Below, in pieces: positions 25,200 through 33,676 of a DNA stretch of 44,435 nucleotides. Position 1 is the stretch's first letter. Every line of letters begins with the position of its first letter. The translations under genes and the position numbers were made by a program. Location: positions 1 to 44,435 of the forward strand of contig JAEVZK010000049.1 of NCBI GenBank assembly GCA_023392285.1. Direction: 5' to 3'. Origin of the DNA: Armatimonadota bacterium. Lineage in GTDB: Bacteria; Armatimonadota; Fimbriimonadia; Fimbriimonadales; Fimbriimonadaceae. Below the pieces are notes generated by a model. It saw only the letters and a list, made by a program, of their open reading frames with translations, was not told the origin of the DNA and searched no databases.

Positions 25200-26296
25200 A
25201 AATTTTATGTTTGCCCCTGGGCGCGATACTGTTGCTCGCGGTTCTCTGGGACACATTCGAAACGATCGTGCTTTCGAAGACGGTCCGGCGTCGCTGGCGG
25301 CTGTCAAATTTCTATTTCCGAGTCACCTGGATGCTTTGGTCATCGATTGTCCGCCGACTAAAGGGCGAACTCCGAACGGCGGTGCTCGTTTCATTCGGGC
25401 CACTAACTTTGCTGATCCTCATCGCGCTCTGGGCGGCGGCACTCATCATGTCGTTTGCGCTGATTCACTTCGGCTTGAACACGCTGAGCCACGGCAACTT
25501 GCTCGACGATCTCTACTTTAGCGGGGTCACCTTCTTCACCCTCGGCTATGGTGACATCGTCCCCAGCAGCCAGTGGGGCAAATTTCTTTCCGTGTTCGAA
25601 GCAGGCACCGGTTTTGGATTTTTAGCCGTCGTCATTGGTTACCTGCCGATCATGTATGGAGAATTCTCCAGGCGGGAGACTCTGATCACCCTCCTCGATT
25701 CGAAGGCCGGCTCCGAGCCATCGGCGGGTGAACTTCTCAAGCGGCATGCCGAGGCAGATTCGATGCCTGAACTGATTGTATTGCTGAAGGAATGGGAAAT
25801 ATGGTCTGCGCAGCAGCTTGAGACGTTCCTCTCCTATCCGGTTATGGCCTATTACCGCTCGCAGCATGATGACCAATCGTGGCTGAAAGCTCTGACTTGT
25901 ATTCTCGACTGCTGCTCACTCATCCTCGTGGGCTTCGAGGGCGGCGATAAGACCATTTGGGCCAAGCCGCTGGAATTTCAAGCAAAAGCCACCTTCACCA
26001 TGGCTCGGCATGTGATTGTCGATCTCGCTTACATTCTGGACGTCCCACCGGATGAGCACGTGGTCCGCCGCGCCGATGAGCAGGAGCTATCACAAATTCG
26101 AGAGAGACTCGCTAAGTTCGGGATCATCCTGCGATCCGACCGACCCGAGAAAATGTCTCATTTCCTCGATCTATATGAAGGCTATGTCGTCGGCCTGGCA
26201 AGAGATCTGTTCTTCGTCCTGCCTGCCTGGACTCCCGCACCTGGCGCAAAAGATAATTGGCAAACGAGCGCCTGGGATCACAACGGCCATTTTTAG
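25196..26296 (+). CDS. Potassium-channel-like (two-TM pore) protein with soluble C-terminal domain
   Basis: 366-aa inner-membrane protein. The pore has the filter TLGYGD at residues 115-120, close to the TVGYGD of K+ channels, between two hydrophobic helices (about 65-92 and 128-152). A first hydrophobic segment lies at 3-25. The ~210-residue C-terminal part is soluble and not a known RCK domain as far as I can see; it may be a regulatory domain. The start is TTG at 25196 overlapping the tatD stop. The end interlocks with the convergent glycosylase by a 4-base overlap. Confidence 0.82.
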   Translation: MKILCLPLGAILLLAVLWDTFETIVLSKTVRRRWRLSNFYFRVTWMLWSSIVRRLKGELRTAVLVSFGPLTLLILIALWAAALIMSFALIHFGLNTLSHGNLLDDLYFSGVTFFTLGYGDIVPSSQWGKFLSVFEAGTGFGFLAVVIGYLPIMYGEFSRRETLITLLDSKAGSEPSAGELLKRHAEADSMPELIVLLKEWEIWSAQQLETFLSYPVMAYYRSQHDDQSWLKALTCILDCCSLILVGFEGGDKTIWAKPLEFQAKATFTMARHVIVDLAYILDVPPDEHVVRRADEQELSQIRERLAKFGIILRSDRPEKMSHFLDLYEGYVVGLARDLFFVLPAWTPAPGAKDNWQTSAWDHNGHF

Positions 26297-26889
26297 GGCC
26301 CACTGCGCGGCCACGGCTTGGATGCCCATTTCAGCAGCCCGCGATCAATGAATCGCCACGGATAGTCGTGCGCTTTCCCGATCGCGATTCCTACTCGTGG
26401 ACCCACGAGAATGTCAGTCGCCGCATCGCCGGGTGCAAAGAAGAGATCTTCATTGGGTTCGAGAAGGTCGAGTTCGTTTTGCCGAGCATCGATTCCAAAC
26501 GCTGCCGCGAGCTTCCCCGGGCCCGAAAGCAAATCTGTCTCCCGCACCGCCTTGGGCCGGCGAGACGCCATCGTCTCCTGACCTGAAAGCGGCATCGCCG
26601 CACGAATCAGAACGGCAGCGGCGCTACCTTCCTCAAGCGCAGAGATGTTGAGCATCCAGTGGCAGCCGTACGTGAAGTAAATATACGCACGCCCAGGAGG
26701 CCCGAAGAGTGCCATATTCTTCATCTTGGTCTTGCCGTAAGCATGGCAAGCCGCCTCGTCGTATCGATATGCTTCTGTTTCGACGATCTGTGCGGCCAAA
26801 CTTCCCCGGTGCAAAGTCCAGCCCAAGAGGGCACGGGCAGCCGCCACGACGTCTTCCCGTAACAGGTCGCGCATCTCGGCGGGGGTCAA
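26293..26889 (-). CDS. 3-methyladenine DNA glycosylase (AAG/MPG family)
   Basis: 198-aa base-excision repair enzyme of the Aag/MPG fold that removes alkylated purines and hypoxanthine. Seen: VETEAYRYDEAACHAYGKT near residue 36 with the catalytic Glu and the conserved His region, FGPPGRAYIYFTYGCHWMLNI, and VLIRAAMP, LLSGPGKL and the C-terminal DILVGPRVGI. Start is TTG 26889, whose TTGA overlaps the stop of the LON-domain gene, or ATG 26874. The two are a likely operon. Confidence 0.93.
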   Translation of the reverse strand: MTPAEMRDLLREDVVAAARALLGWTLHRGSLAAQIVETEAYRYDEAACHAYGKTKMKNMALFGPPGRAYIYFTYGCHWMLNISALEEGSAAAVLIRAAMPLSGQETMASRRPKAVRETDLLSGPGKLAAAFGIDARQNELDLLEPNEDLFFAPGDAATDILVGPRVGIAIGKAHDYPWRFIDRGLLKWASKPWPRSGP

Positions 26890-27548
26890 TTAGGAGTGAT
26901 CCACTCCTGCAAGTCTGCGCTGGAAATCTGGAAGAAAGACTTAGGGCTCGACTCCAAATTCTGCATTTGAAGAATGGGGATGATCTCGGAGACACGCTCG
27001 AGGGTGTCGGTCGTTTCGAGTAGCCGCTGCTTCTCCAAATTATTCATGCTCACGAAATTTGCCATCGTGAAGCTGAGCACAACTGGATCAGGCGGAAAAA
27101 CAACTTGAACATTGAAATCTTGCCGCTCGAAAAGCCGTCGCATCAGATTTTCAAACTCTAGCCGCGCCTGAGACAAGAGCTCGGTGGCTTGAGGAGTGTC
27201 GGGAATCTCATGCTCGATGACCGGCTCCACTCGCCCCACAAGATAAGAATGACTGTCGTCGAGTTCACGAATTCGGAAACGCCGCTCACCGAGCACATGG
27301 ATATCCATCCGCCCGTCGTCATAATTCTTTACCTCGGTGATGCGGACAACCGTGCCAACCAAATAAGGCTCGTCTCCGATTTCAGAACTGCTGCGAATGA
27401 GTACAATCCCAAAAGGAAGATCGAACTCTAAGCATTTTCGGACCATCTCGCGATACCGTTCCTCAAAAATATGGAGCTGCAAAGCGGCGTAAGGAAAGAT
27501 AACCGCATCAAGCGGGAACAGTGGCAGTTCCTCGAGATTTTGAGCCAT
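26886..27548 (-). CDS. LON N-terminal substrate-binding domain protein
   Basis: 220-aa protein that consists of the Lon protease substrate-recognition domain alone, without the AAA+ ATPase or protease parts. LPLFPLDAVIFPYAALQLHIFEERYREMV at residues 6-34 is the hallmark, with DLPFGIVLI and the strand pattern after it. Function is not established in this family; a chaperone or adaptor-like role in protein quality control is possible. Divergent from the histidine kinase at 27632. A TACAAT box lies 10 bases before the ATG. Confidence 0.9.
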   Translation of the reverse strand: MAQNLEELPLFPLDAVIFPYAALQLHIFEERYREMVRKCLEFDLPFGIVLIRSSSEIGDEPYLVGTVVRITEVKNYDDGRMDIHVLGERRFRIRELDDSHSYLVGRVEPVIEHEIPDTPQATELLSQARLEFENLMRRLFERQDFNVQVVFPPDPVVLSFTMANFVSMNNLEKQRLLETTDTLERVSEIIPILQMQNLESSPKSFFQISSADLQEWITPN

Positions 27549-27599
27549 GTCCTACTTGATTGTACGCCCGTCATACGAACTTAGCGGCAGAAACAGTGT

Positions 27600-27614
27600 G
27601 TTTAGGGCCTAAAC
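27600..27614. promoter_or_regulatory. Inverted repeat upstream of the histidine kinase
   Basis: GTTTAGG-G-CCTAAAC, two perfect 7-bp arms around a single base, lying between the expected -35 region and the -10 box at 27620. It may bind a regulator that represses or activates the kinase gene. Confidence 0.4.
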
Positions 27615-27619
27615 CGAGG

Positions 27620-27625
27620 TAGATT
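27620..27625 (+). promoter_or_regulatory. -10-like box of the histidine kinase gene, leaderless type
   Basis: TAGATT stands exactly 6 bases before GTG 27632, which is the basis for choosing that start. Confidence 0.4.
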
Positions 27626-27631
27626 TTCAAG

Positions 27632-29398
27632 GTGTCATTTGGAGTTCCTGAAAGGATGAGCGAAAGCAACGGCGAGACAAACGAATTCGAACTGCTAAAA
27701 CGCCAGCTTGACGATGCCAACAAGCGAATTGAGGCTCTTCAGGCTGAGAATCAGGAGCTTAAGGACAAGAATGCCGGCTCGGAGCAAGCGGGAGCGCCAC
27801 GAGCAGGGATGGACTCCAACGATCCGGTTGCCCCCATAAATGAAGCGGATGTCACGCTCCGCCGCTTGGTGCAGAGAATTGCGATGATTCTTCAAAGCGA
27901 GAAGATCGTAATCATGTTCCACGATCGCGAGCGCGGCGAGTTGATCGGAATTCCACCAAGCTATGGAGTGGACGAAGAGCATCTTGCGCATTTCCGCGTT
28001 CGTGCCTCACAGGGGATTTCCGGGGAAGTGTTCCGAACGGGTGAACCCGTCATCTTTCTCGACGCGATCGCAGACCCGAGGGCGCAGCGAGACCCGTTCA
28101 GCCTCGTTCACGCGCAAAACGGCATCACCGTTCCCTTGATCATCGAAAAGCGGGACGAGGAAAACCGAGTCGTCGAACGCAATACGATCGGCGTACTTCA
28201 CGCATTTAACAAGCGACACGGAGAAGATTTCAACGACGAGGACGTTCGACTGCTCGAACGAATGGCGAGGAATGTCGGGTCGATCATTGCCAACCTCCAG
28301 CTATACCGAGAAGTCGTTCAAGAGCGGGAAGAACTGCTCCAGACCTTCGAATCGCTGACCGCTGGTCTGCTGCTGGTGTCCCCAGAAGGACGCCTGAGCC
28401 AGATGAACGCCACCGCCCGAGCCATCTTCGGCGTGTCGAACGACAGCGTGGGCAAGAACGTCGCCGAAGTCATCAAACACGAAGATCTTCAGGCCCTGAT
28501 CAACGAAGCGAGGTCGGGTGCCGAAGGCGCGAAAAAGGAACTCCACGTCACGCTCGCGGGCTCCTCAGATCGCATCTACGAAGCTCAGGCAGCCGTTGTC
28601 AAAAACGAGGACGGCAAAGAAGTCGGCGTCGTCGCGATCCTGATCGATGTCACCGACATGCGAAATATCGACAAGATGAAGTCGAGCTTCGTTGCGATGG
28701 CCTCACACGAGCTGAGGACTCCTCTCACGGCCATCAAGGGTTTCTCCAGCACCTTGCTGGAAGGTGTCGATTACGACATGTACGGCAAGGACGAGCAGAA
28801 AGAATTCCTCGGGATCGTTGTGAACGAATGCGATCGTCTGCGACGCCTGATCGATGATCTTCTCAACACCAGCCGCATCGAGTCGGGCGAATCTCTCAAG
28901 CCCAGCTACAGCCGCTTTGAGCTCAAGCCTCTCTTGGAGAAGGTCGTTGCCGTTCAGCAACAGGCTTCAAACCGGCACAAGGTTCTGCTTCAAATTCACA
29001 ACCCCCTCCCTGAGACGATTGTGGGCGACTCCGACAAGTTCGACCAGATCCTCACCAACTTGCTGAATAACGCAATCAAGTATTCACCGAACGGGGGAGA
29101 CGTGATCGTCCACGCCAAGAATGAAGGAGACACCGTCCTGCTCGGCGTCCAAGACCAGGGCATGGGAATTCCCAAAGACCACCTGTCCAAGGTTTTTGAG
29201 CGCTTCCACCGCGTCGACAACGAGGACAACCGCAAAATTTATGGCACCGGTCTAGGTCTGTTCTTGGTCAAGCACCTGGCAGAGCAAGTCCACATGGGTC
29301 AGATCTGGGCAGAGTCCGAAGTCGGCGTTGGATCGACCTTCTGGTTCCGCATGCCGGCCGAGCTCGATCTCGAAAAAGCCAAGGAAATGAACCAATAG
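27632..29398 (+). CDS. Cytoplasmic GAF-PAS sensor histidine kinase
   Basis: 588 aa, no transmembrane segment, so it senses an intracellular signal. Residues 15-50 form a coiled coil. A GAF domain covers about 70-225 and a PAS domain about 235-345. The HisKA dimerisation domain has the phosphorylated H359 in MASHELRTPL. The ATP-binding domain has the N box (N480 in LLNNAIKYS), G1 DQGMGI (508-513) and G2 GTGLGL (538-543). All catalytic motifs are intact. No cognate response regulator is beside it. Start is GTG 27632 with the -10 box 6 bases upstream; ATG 27656 would be an alternative, dropping 8 residues. Confidence 0.93.
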   Translation: MSFGVPERMSESNGETNEFELLKRQLDDANKRIEALQAENQELKDKNAGSEQAGAPRAGMDSNDPVAPINEADVTLRRLVQRIAMILQSEKIVIMFHDRERGELIGIPPSYGVDEEHLAHFRVRASQGISGEVFRTGEPVIFLDAIADPRAQRDPFSLVHAQNGITVPLIIEKRDEENRVVERNTIGVLHAFNKRHGEDFNDEDVRLLERMARNVGSIIANLQLYREVVQEREELLQTFESLTAGLLLVSPEGRLSQMNATARAIFGVSNDSVGKNVAEVIKHEDLQALINEARSGAEGAKKELHVTLAGSSDRIYEAQAAVVKNEDGKEVGVVAILIDVTDMRNIDKMKSSFVAMASHELRTPLTAIKGFSSTLLEGVDYDMYGKDEQKEFLGIVVNECDRLRRLIDDLLNTSRIESGESLKPSYSRFELKPLLEKVVAVQQQASNRHKVLLQIHNPLPETIVGDSDKFDQILTNLLNNAIKYSPNGGDVIVHAKNEGDTVLLGVQDQGMGIPKDHLSKVFERFHRVDNEDNRKIYGTGLGLFLVKHLAEQVHMGQIWAESEVGVGSTFWFRMPAELDLEKAKEMNQ

Positions 29399-29469
29399 TC
29401 GCGACATTCTCTGGAATGTAACCCGGAACTGTTCTATCTCTTGCCGCTGGCGTATAAGGAAGTAGCGAA

Positions 29470-30585
29470 GTGAACCATTCATCGCCTCTAGCTCTTCCGG
29501 TCGGCCTGCTCATGCGTGGCACCTACACAGTCGAGCCATTTGAGAGCATCGAAGTCGCTGTCAAGAAGCTCAGGGAGAATGGTTCGACCCTCCTCCCCAT
29601 CGTGGAAGACAGTGCCTTTTCCGGAGTGGTCAGCGAACGAATCCTTGTGTCGGCTCTGGCAACTGGAGTCGAAGTCAGCAGCCCGGTCTCTTCAGTCGCT
29701 CATGGCTGCCTGACTATCCAACCTTCCGCCACCGGTGCGGAGGCCCTGCGGCTCATGGAGGAAGGCGGAGAGCAAACGCTCGTCGTGATCGACCAAAACG
29801 GCCGCGTAATTGGCATCCTAAGTGCGATAGATCTCTACTCCAAACGAACCGCTCCGCCGCGCCCTCCACTTGTCGGAGGCATGGCCACCCCTTTCGGTGT
29901 TCACCTAACCACCGGAGGCCTGAGAGCCGGAGTTAGTCACTGGGCGCTCATCTCGACGGGAGCCGTCATGTTCACCCTCCTGATCATCGGAAATCTCCTT
30001 GGCTGGGCGATTGTGAATGGTCTTGACCGATTTCATCCAGCGAACTGGATCCTCACCACGCTCCAGGCCTTCCTGCCGCTCCTGTTTTTTGCAATCGGCA
30101 TGCGCCTGATCCCGCTGAGCGGTATTCATGCCGCCGAGCACAAGGTAGTCCATGCCATCGAGCGGGGAGAAGAGCTCACACCGGCAGTCGTGCGCCGCAT
30201 GCCAAGAGTGCATCCGCGGTGCGGCACGAACATCGCGGCTGGAGCATCGCTCTTCATCGGGCTATCCAACGCGGATTTCATTCCAGTTCAGGAATTTCGA
30301 TTTCTGATCGCCGGGATTGCCACCCTCGCGTTCTGGCGTCCCCTTGGATCGTGGCTTCAGTATTGGGTCACAACGAAGGAGCCCAACGACAAGCAGATTG
30401 CGCTAGGCATCCGTTCAGGCAAGTTGCTTCTGGAGAAATTCGCCACCCAAGGATCAGGATCGACTTCCATCGCGGGTCGCATTTTTAATAGCGGCCTTCT
30501 GCATGTCATCGCAGGCAGCCTTTTGGCACTCGGCATCTTCTCGGCCCTCACCGTGATCTTCCACCTTCCTCTCGACATCAGCTAG
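29470..30585 (+). CDS. CBS-domain and DUF1385 fusion membrane protein
   Basis: 371 aa. Residues 10-125 are two CBS motifs in tandem (VGLLMRGTYTVEPFES, LPIVEDSAFSGVVSE, then IQPSATGAEALRLM, VVIDQNGRVIGILS), which normally bind adenosine nucleotides. From about 135 the DUF1385 part begins: LVGGMATPFGV, several membrane segments (about 155-182, 195-216, 260-280, 345-365) and the hallmarks AAEHKVVHAIERGEEL (221-236) and HPRCGTNI (248-255). DUF1385 proteins are predicted metal-dependent membrane enzymes of unknown substrate. AAGGAAG lies 7 bases before GTG 29470. Its stop interlocks with that of ruvX by 4 bases. Confidence 0.85.
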   Translation: MNHSSPLALPVGLLMRGTYTVEPFESIEVAVKKLRENGSTLLPIVEDSAFSGVVSERILVSALATGVEVSSPVSSVAHGCLTIQPSATGAEALRLMEEGGEQTLVVIDQNGRVIGILSAIDLYSKRTAPPRPPLVGGMATPFGVHLTTGGLRAGVSHWALISTGAVMFTLLIIGNLLGWAIVNGLDRFHPANWILTTLQAFLPLLFFAIGMRLIPLSGIHAAEHKVVHAIERGEELTPAVVRRMPRVHPRCGTNIAAGASLFIGLSNADFIPVQEFRFLIAGIATLAFWRPLGSWLQYWVTTKEPNDKQIALGIRSGKLLLEKFATQGSGSTSIAGRIFNSGLLHVIAGSLLALGIFSALTVIFHLPLDIS

Positions 30586-30995
30586 CGCTCGCCGAGAACT
30601 CGTTCCGCCAGGATAAACGCAGCGAAATCGTCGACCGGCTCTGGTGGAATCTGCATCGTAGAGGGCACAATTCGCCGCCACCCTCTTCGTGGATGATGCT
30701 CCCAGTATCGCTCCCTCGCCTCATAGGACGTGTTCTTTTCATCGACGACTAGGATCGCCATGCTGGGAAAGGCCTCACGCAATTCTTGGATGAGCGGGCC
30801 CGAAGTGGTTCCGCTCCCCACCACAGCCAGAGAGTAGGCCTCGATCTGGGACGCTTGGCTCACATGGTCAACCACCTGCTCCCGGGGACAGATCACCCGC
30901 CAGACCAGTGTAATTTTGCCGTCCTCCTCTCGTCGGGCCAACGCCATCCCCACTTTGCTCGATCCAGGGTCAAGAGCAAGCACCGTTTTCGACAT
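30582..30995 (-). CDS. ruvX: RuvC/YqgF-like nuclease (RuvX family)
   Basis: 137 aa with an RNase-H-like fold. LALDPGSSKVGMALA (about 6-20), VVGSG (58-62), VVDEKNTSYEARERY (about 83-97) and VDDFAAFILAERV near the end match YqgF/RuvX, which processes 16S rRNA precursor ends and may resolve Holliday junctions. The start ATG 30995 lies 5 bases after the stop of the DUF3084 gene. A TACGCT box lies 7 bases before the ATG, so it could also have its own transcript. The match is at motif level; a closer homology search would tell RuvX from related RNase-H nucleases. Confidence 0.7.
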   Translation of the reverse strand: MSKTVLALDPGSSKVGMALARREEDGKITLVWRVICPREQVVDHVSQASQIEAYSLAVVGSGTTSGPLIQELREAFPSMAILVVDEKNTSYEARERYWEHHPRRGWRRIVPSTMQIPPEPVDDFAAFILAERVLGER

Positions 30996-31000
30996 GGTGC

Positions 31001-32533
31001 CTAGCGTACAACGAACGACACCGCGAGTGGGTCGGCTGCTCGAATTTGCCCCTTTGCAACGGCACGAACTCGCACCTCGCGATTGTGCTCGCGAATCTCG
31101 TCATAGAGGCTCAATATCTGTTCGGAGGTCACCGCTCCAAAGCTGTTCTCTTGGGACGACGCAGGAATCATCTTATCCACCAGCGCCTTCGTTCGAACCT
31201 TGGCTCCAAGGGTATCCAGCATCTTCACAATCTCGCTCTTATCCTTGCGTCCGTCAATTCGCACTTCCGCGAGAAACTCGCCCGGCTGATAAATCACTGG
31301 GTTCGCTCGCTTGTCCAGTCCTAATAAAACTGGCTCCTTCAGAAAAGTGTTGAAGCGAGAATAAATGATCAGCACCTGATCGTTTGGAGCGCCCGCCATG
31401 CTCGAGGCCATCGTATCGCGTTGGCTCTGCTCGGAAACTGGCATCCCATTGGGGCCGATGTATTCGAAGAGCTTCGCATAACGCATCTGGTCGTCCTCGC
31501 CTGCGCCAAGATCCTTAGCCTGCACGTTTGCGGTAGCGAGCGCTCGATCGATGCTCGTCAAGACGTCCTGCTTGCTGCTTCTGGCCGGAATGTCGATGCG
31601 GAAAATTTCCTGTCCATTGGAGAGGATCAGCGGCTGATAACGCGAAGATTGAATCATTCCCGCGGCACCATTGCGGATCAGATTGGCAGCATTGATCGCC
31701 GCATCCCGCTCCTGCTCCTTTTGACGAACCTCCGTTTCCAAGTCACCGACCGTCTTCTCTAGCGCCTGACGAGTCGTCTCCAGCTTGGAGATCAGAGCCG
31801 TCTGCTTCGAGATTTGGTTTTGAAGGTCATCGATCTGCTTGCGCTTCTCGTCGATCTGGAATGAGAGCTCGAGGTTGTAGCTCTTCAACTCATTCGTGTC
31901 TGTGTTCAGCTTCGTATAGTTGCCGTTCAACTTGTTGTACTCGGCAAGCTGTTTGGCTAGAGACGCCTTTGCAGTGGAGAGTGCCGCCTTCTCTGCATCG
32001 AGCGCCGTTTTCTTGGAGGCCAGCTCGGATTTGGTCGATTCTAGGATCGTCCTCAATGGCGCAATCTGCTTTCGAGCCTCAACCAGATCCGTGTTGGCTA
32101 AAGAAAGTTTGCCCTCCGTCTGGTTGAGTAGCCGATTCGCGGCCGCCAGCTTCTTCTGCAACTCGGAGTTGCTGCTCTCGAGTTCCTTGTTGCTCGTCGA
32201 AAGATCCTTGTTCTGTTGACGAAGAGTGGATCCCTCGGAACGCAACGCATTGTTGTTCCGAATCAGGCCCTCATTCTCAGCCAGCGCCTTTCGCCCTTGG
32301 AGCAGCACGGTCCGCATATCCGAGCTGACGATCCCGATGAAGACGATCGTCAGGAACGTGATGAGCATCCCTGCCCCCGCCGCCATGATCATCGCCGCAT
32401 ATTTGGGCCGAATCCGCTTGTGGAACGTGTATCGCTTTTTGCCCCACTTCCGTCCGAGATTATCGGCAACGAGGGCAATCGCTCCGCCCATCAGGACGAA
32501 CACGATTAACCAAGCTGTCAACAAAAAATCCAT
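31001..32533 (-). CDS. DUF3084 domain coiled-coil membrane protein
   Basis: 510 aa. Two membrane segments (about 3-25 and 46-70) with a basic loop (RKWGKKRYTFHKRIRPKY) are followed by a long coiled coil from about 75 to 275, rich in Gln, Asn, Lys and Glu. The C-terminal ~230 residues form the compact DUF3084 domain (QEIFRIDIPARSSKQDVLTSID, VLIIYSRFNTFL). The function of DUF3084 is unknown; its presence directly after lptF suggests an envelope role. The gap to lptF is 12 bases. Confidence 0.85.
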   Translation of the reverse strand: MDFLLTAWLIVFVLMGGAIALVADNLGRKWGKKRYTFHKRIRPKYAAMIMAAGAGMLITFLTIVFIGIVSSDMRTVLLQGRKALAENEGLIRNNNALRSEGSTLRQQNKDLSTSNKELESSNSELQKKLAAANRLLNQTEGKLSLANTDLVEARKQIAPLRTILESTKSELASKKTALDAEKAALSTAKASLAKQLAEYNKLNGNYTKLNTDTNELKSYNLELSFQIDEKRKQIDDLQNQISKQTALISKLETTRQALEKTVGDLETEVRQKEQERDAAINAANLIRNGAAGMIQSSRYQPLILSNGQEIFRIDIPARSSKQDVLTSIDRALATANVQAKDLGAGEDDQMRYAKLFEYIGPNGMPVSEQSQRDTMASSMAGAPNDQVLIIYSRFNTFLKEPVLLGLDKRANPVIYQPGEFLAEVRIDGRKDKSEIVKMLDTLGAKVRTKALVDKMIPASSQENSFGAVTSEQILSLYDEIREHNREVRVRAVAKGQIRAADPLAVSFVVR

Positions 32534-32545
32534 TTACTTTTTCTC

Positions 32546-33676
32546 TTACCGATTACGACGCCAAATGACGATTACACTCGCGACAAGTCCTATAGCAACC
32601 GGCGTAAAGCTCGCGAGATAAGGCGGGAAAATGCCTCCTTGCGCATATACATTCATGAAATTCCCCAGAGTGAAGTAGCTGAAGATGATCGCAACTGAAA
32701 TCGCAAAGCCAGTGGCGCTGCCCGTCCGATGATTCCTTATGCCGAGAGTCGCCCCGAGAGTTCCGAAGATGAACGCCGCAAGAGGAAGAGCGATCTTGTT
32801 CCAATACCCATATTCGTAGTTCCGGCGCTGCTCCGGAGTCAGGTTGCCGCTTTCCTCCCCCTTCTTGATCAGTTCTTGAATTTGTTGCATGCTGAACACG
32901 GTCATGTCGTTATTGGTGGAAGCCAAAATATCTTCCGGCGACATGCTCAGTTCCGGCACGTATTGGGTTGGCCAGACATCACCCTTGATCTCGATCCGCG
33001 AGGTCCCGTCGCGGCTGACTAATTCAGCCCCGCCCCGAATCCGCCACTTGTTCAGGCTCCCGAGAAACTCGAATTCCTTAGCGTAAAGAATGTAGCTCTC
33101 TTTGCCCGACGCATCATATGTCTGCATGAACACTCCGTCCAGAGTCGGCGCCCCTAAACCGACCCCACCCGGATTGAAGTTCTTCGCCCCGAACAGCGCC
33201 ACCAGCCGCCCGTCCTTCACATACTTCTGCACCACCGGCTGTGAAGCCGTGCTCGTCGCCTGCTGGGCTATATTCGACATCAATTTAATCGAATCTTGGG
33301 CAGCCCGCGGGACCACATTTTCGTTAAGGAAGAAAGCCAGGCCGGCAACCAGCAGCGAGAACACTGCGACCGGAGCGACAATGCGGTAAAGGCTAACCCC
33401 TGCCGCGCGAACAGCGGTTATTTCGCTGTCACCGCTTAGGCGTCCGAAAGCAAGCATCGCTCCGAGGAGAAGCGCCATGGCAAACGTCTGCACCAGGATG
33501 GCCGGAAGGAGCAGCAGCGTAAGATGAAGAATCGTACCGGGCGAGACACCTTGGACGGTGTATTTCGCGATCCTGCCCAAGTAAGTCGCCGCGATGAGCA
33601 GCATCGTAAACATCGCCACCCCGAAAAGCCACGGCCCAATCAATTCCTTTAGGACCAGGCGATCCAATCGCTTCAT
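32546..33676 (-). CDS. LPS export permease, LptF/LptG family
   Basis: 376-aa inner-membrane protein of the YjgP/YjgQ family with six membrane segments: three at the N-terminus (about 12-120), a large periplasmic beta-jellyroll (about 135-265) and three at the C-terminus (about 285-372). LVLKELIGPWLFGV at the start and LNENVVPRAAQD in the loop are typical. It forms the transport channel with LptB2 and hands LPS to the LptC bridge. Only one such permease gene is in this operon; the usual partner is not here, so it might pair with itself or with a gene elsewhere. ATG 33676 overlaps the lptB stop as ATGA. Confidence 0.9.
   Translation of the reverse strand: MKRLDRLVLKELIGPWLFGVAMFTMLLIAATYLGRIAKYTVQGVSPGTILHLTLLLLPAILVQTFAMALLLGAMLAFGRLSGDSEITAVRAAGVSLYRIVAPVAVFSLLVAGLAFFLNENVVPRAAQDSIKLMSNIAQQATSTASQPVVQKYVKDGRLVALFGAKNFNPGGVGLGAPTLDGVFMQTYDASGKESYILYAKEFEFLGSLNKWRIRGGAELVSRDGTSRIEIKGDVWPTQYVPELSMSPEDILASTNNDMTVFSMQQIQELIKKGEESGNLTPEQRRNYEYGYWNKIALPLAAFIFGTLGATLGIRNHRTGSATGFAISVAIIFSYFTLGNFMNVYAQGGIFPPYLASFTPVAIGLVASVIVIWRRNR

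Noticed and set aside
26892..26908. Inverted repeat AGGAGT-GATCC-ACTCCT at the end of the LON-domain gene
   Set aside because: Lies within coding sequence just before the overlapping glycosylase start; it might affect translation but there is no other support.
29404..29419. Hairpin ACATTC-TCTG-GAATGT after the histidine kinase
   Set aside because: Only 6 bp and no T tract; could be chance.
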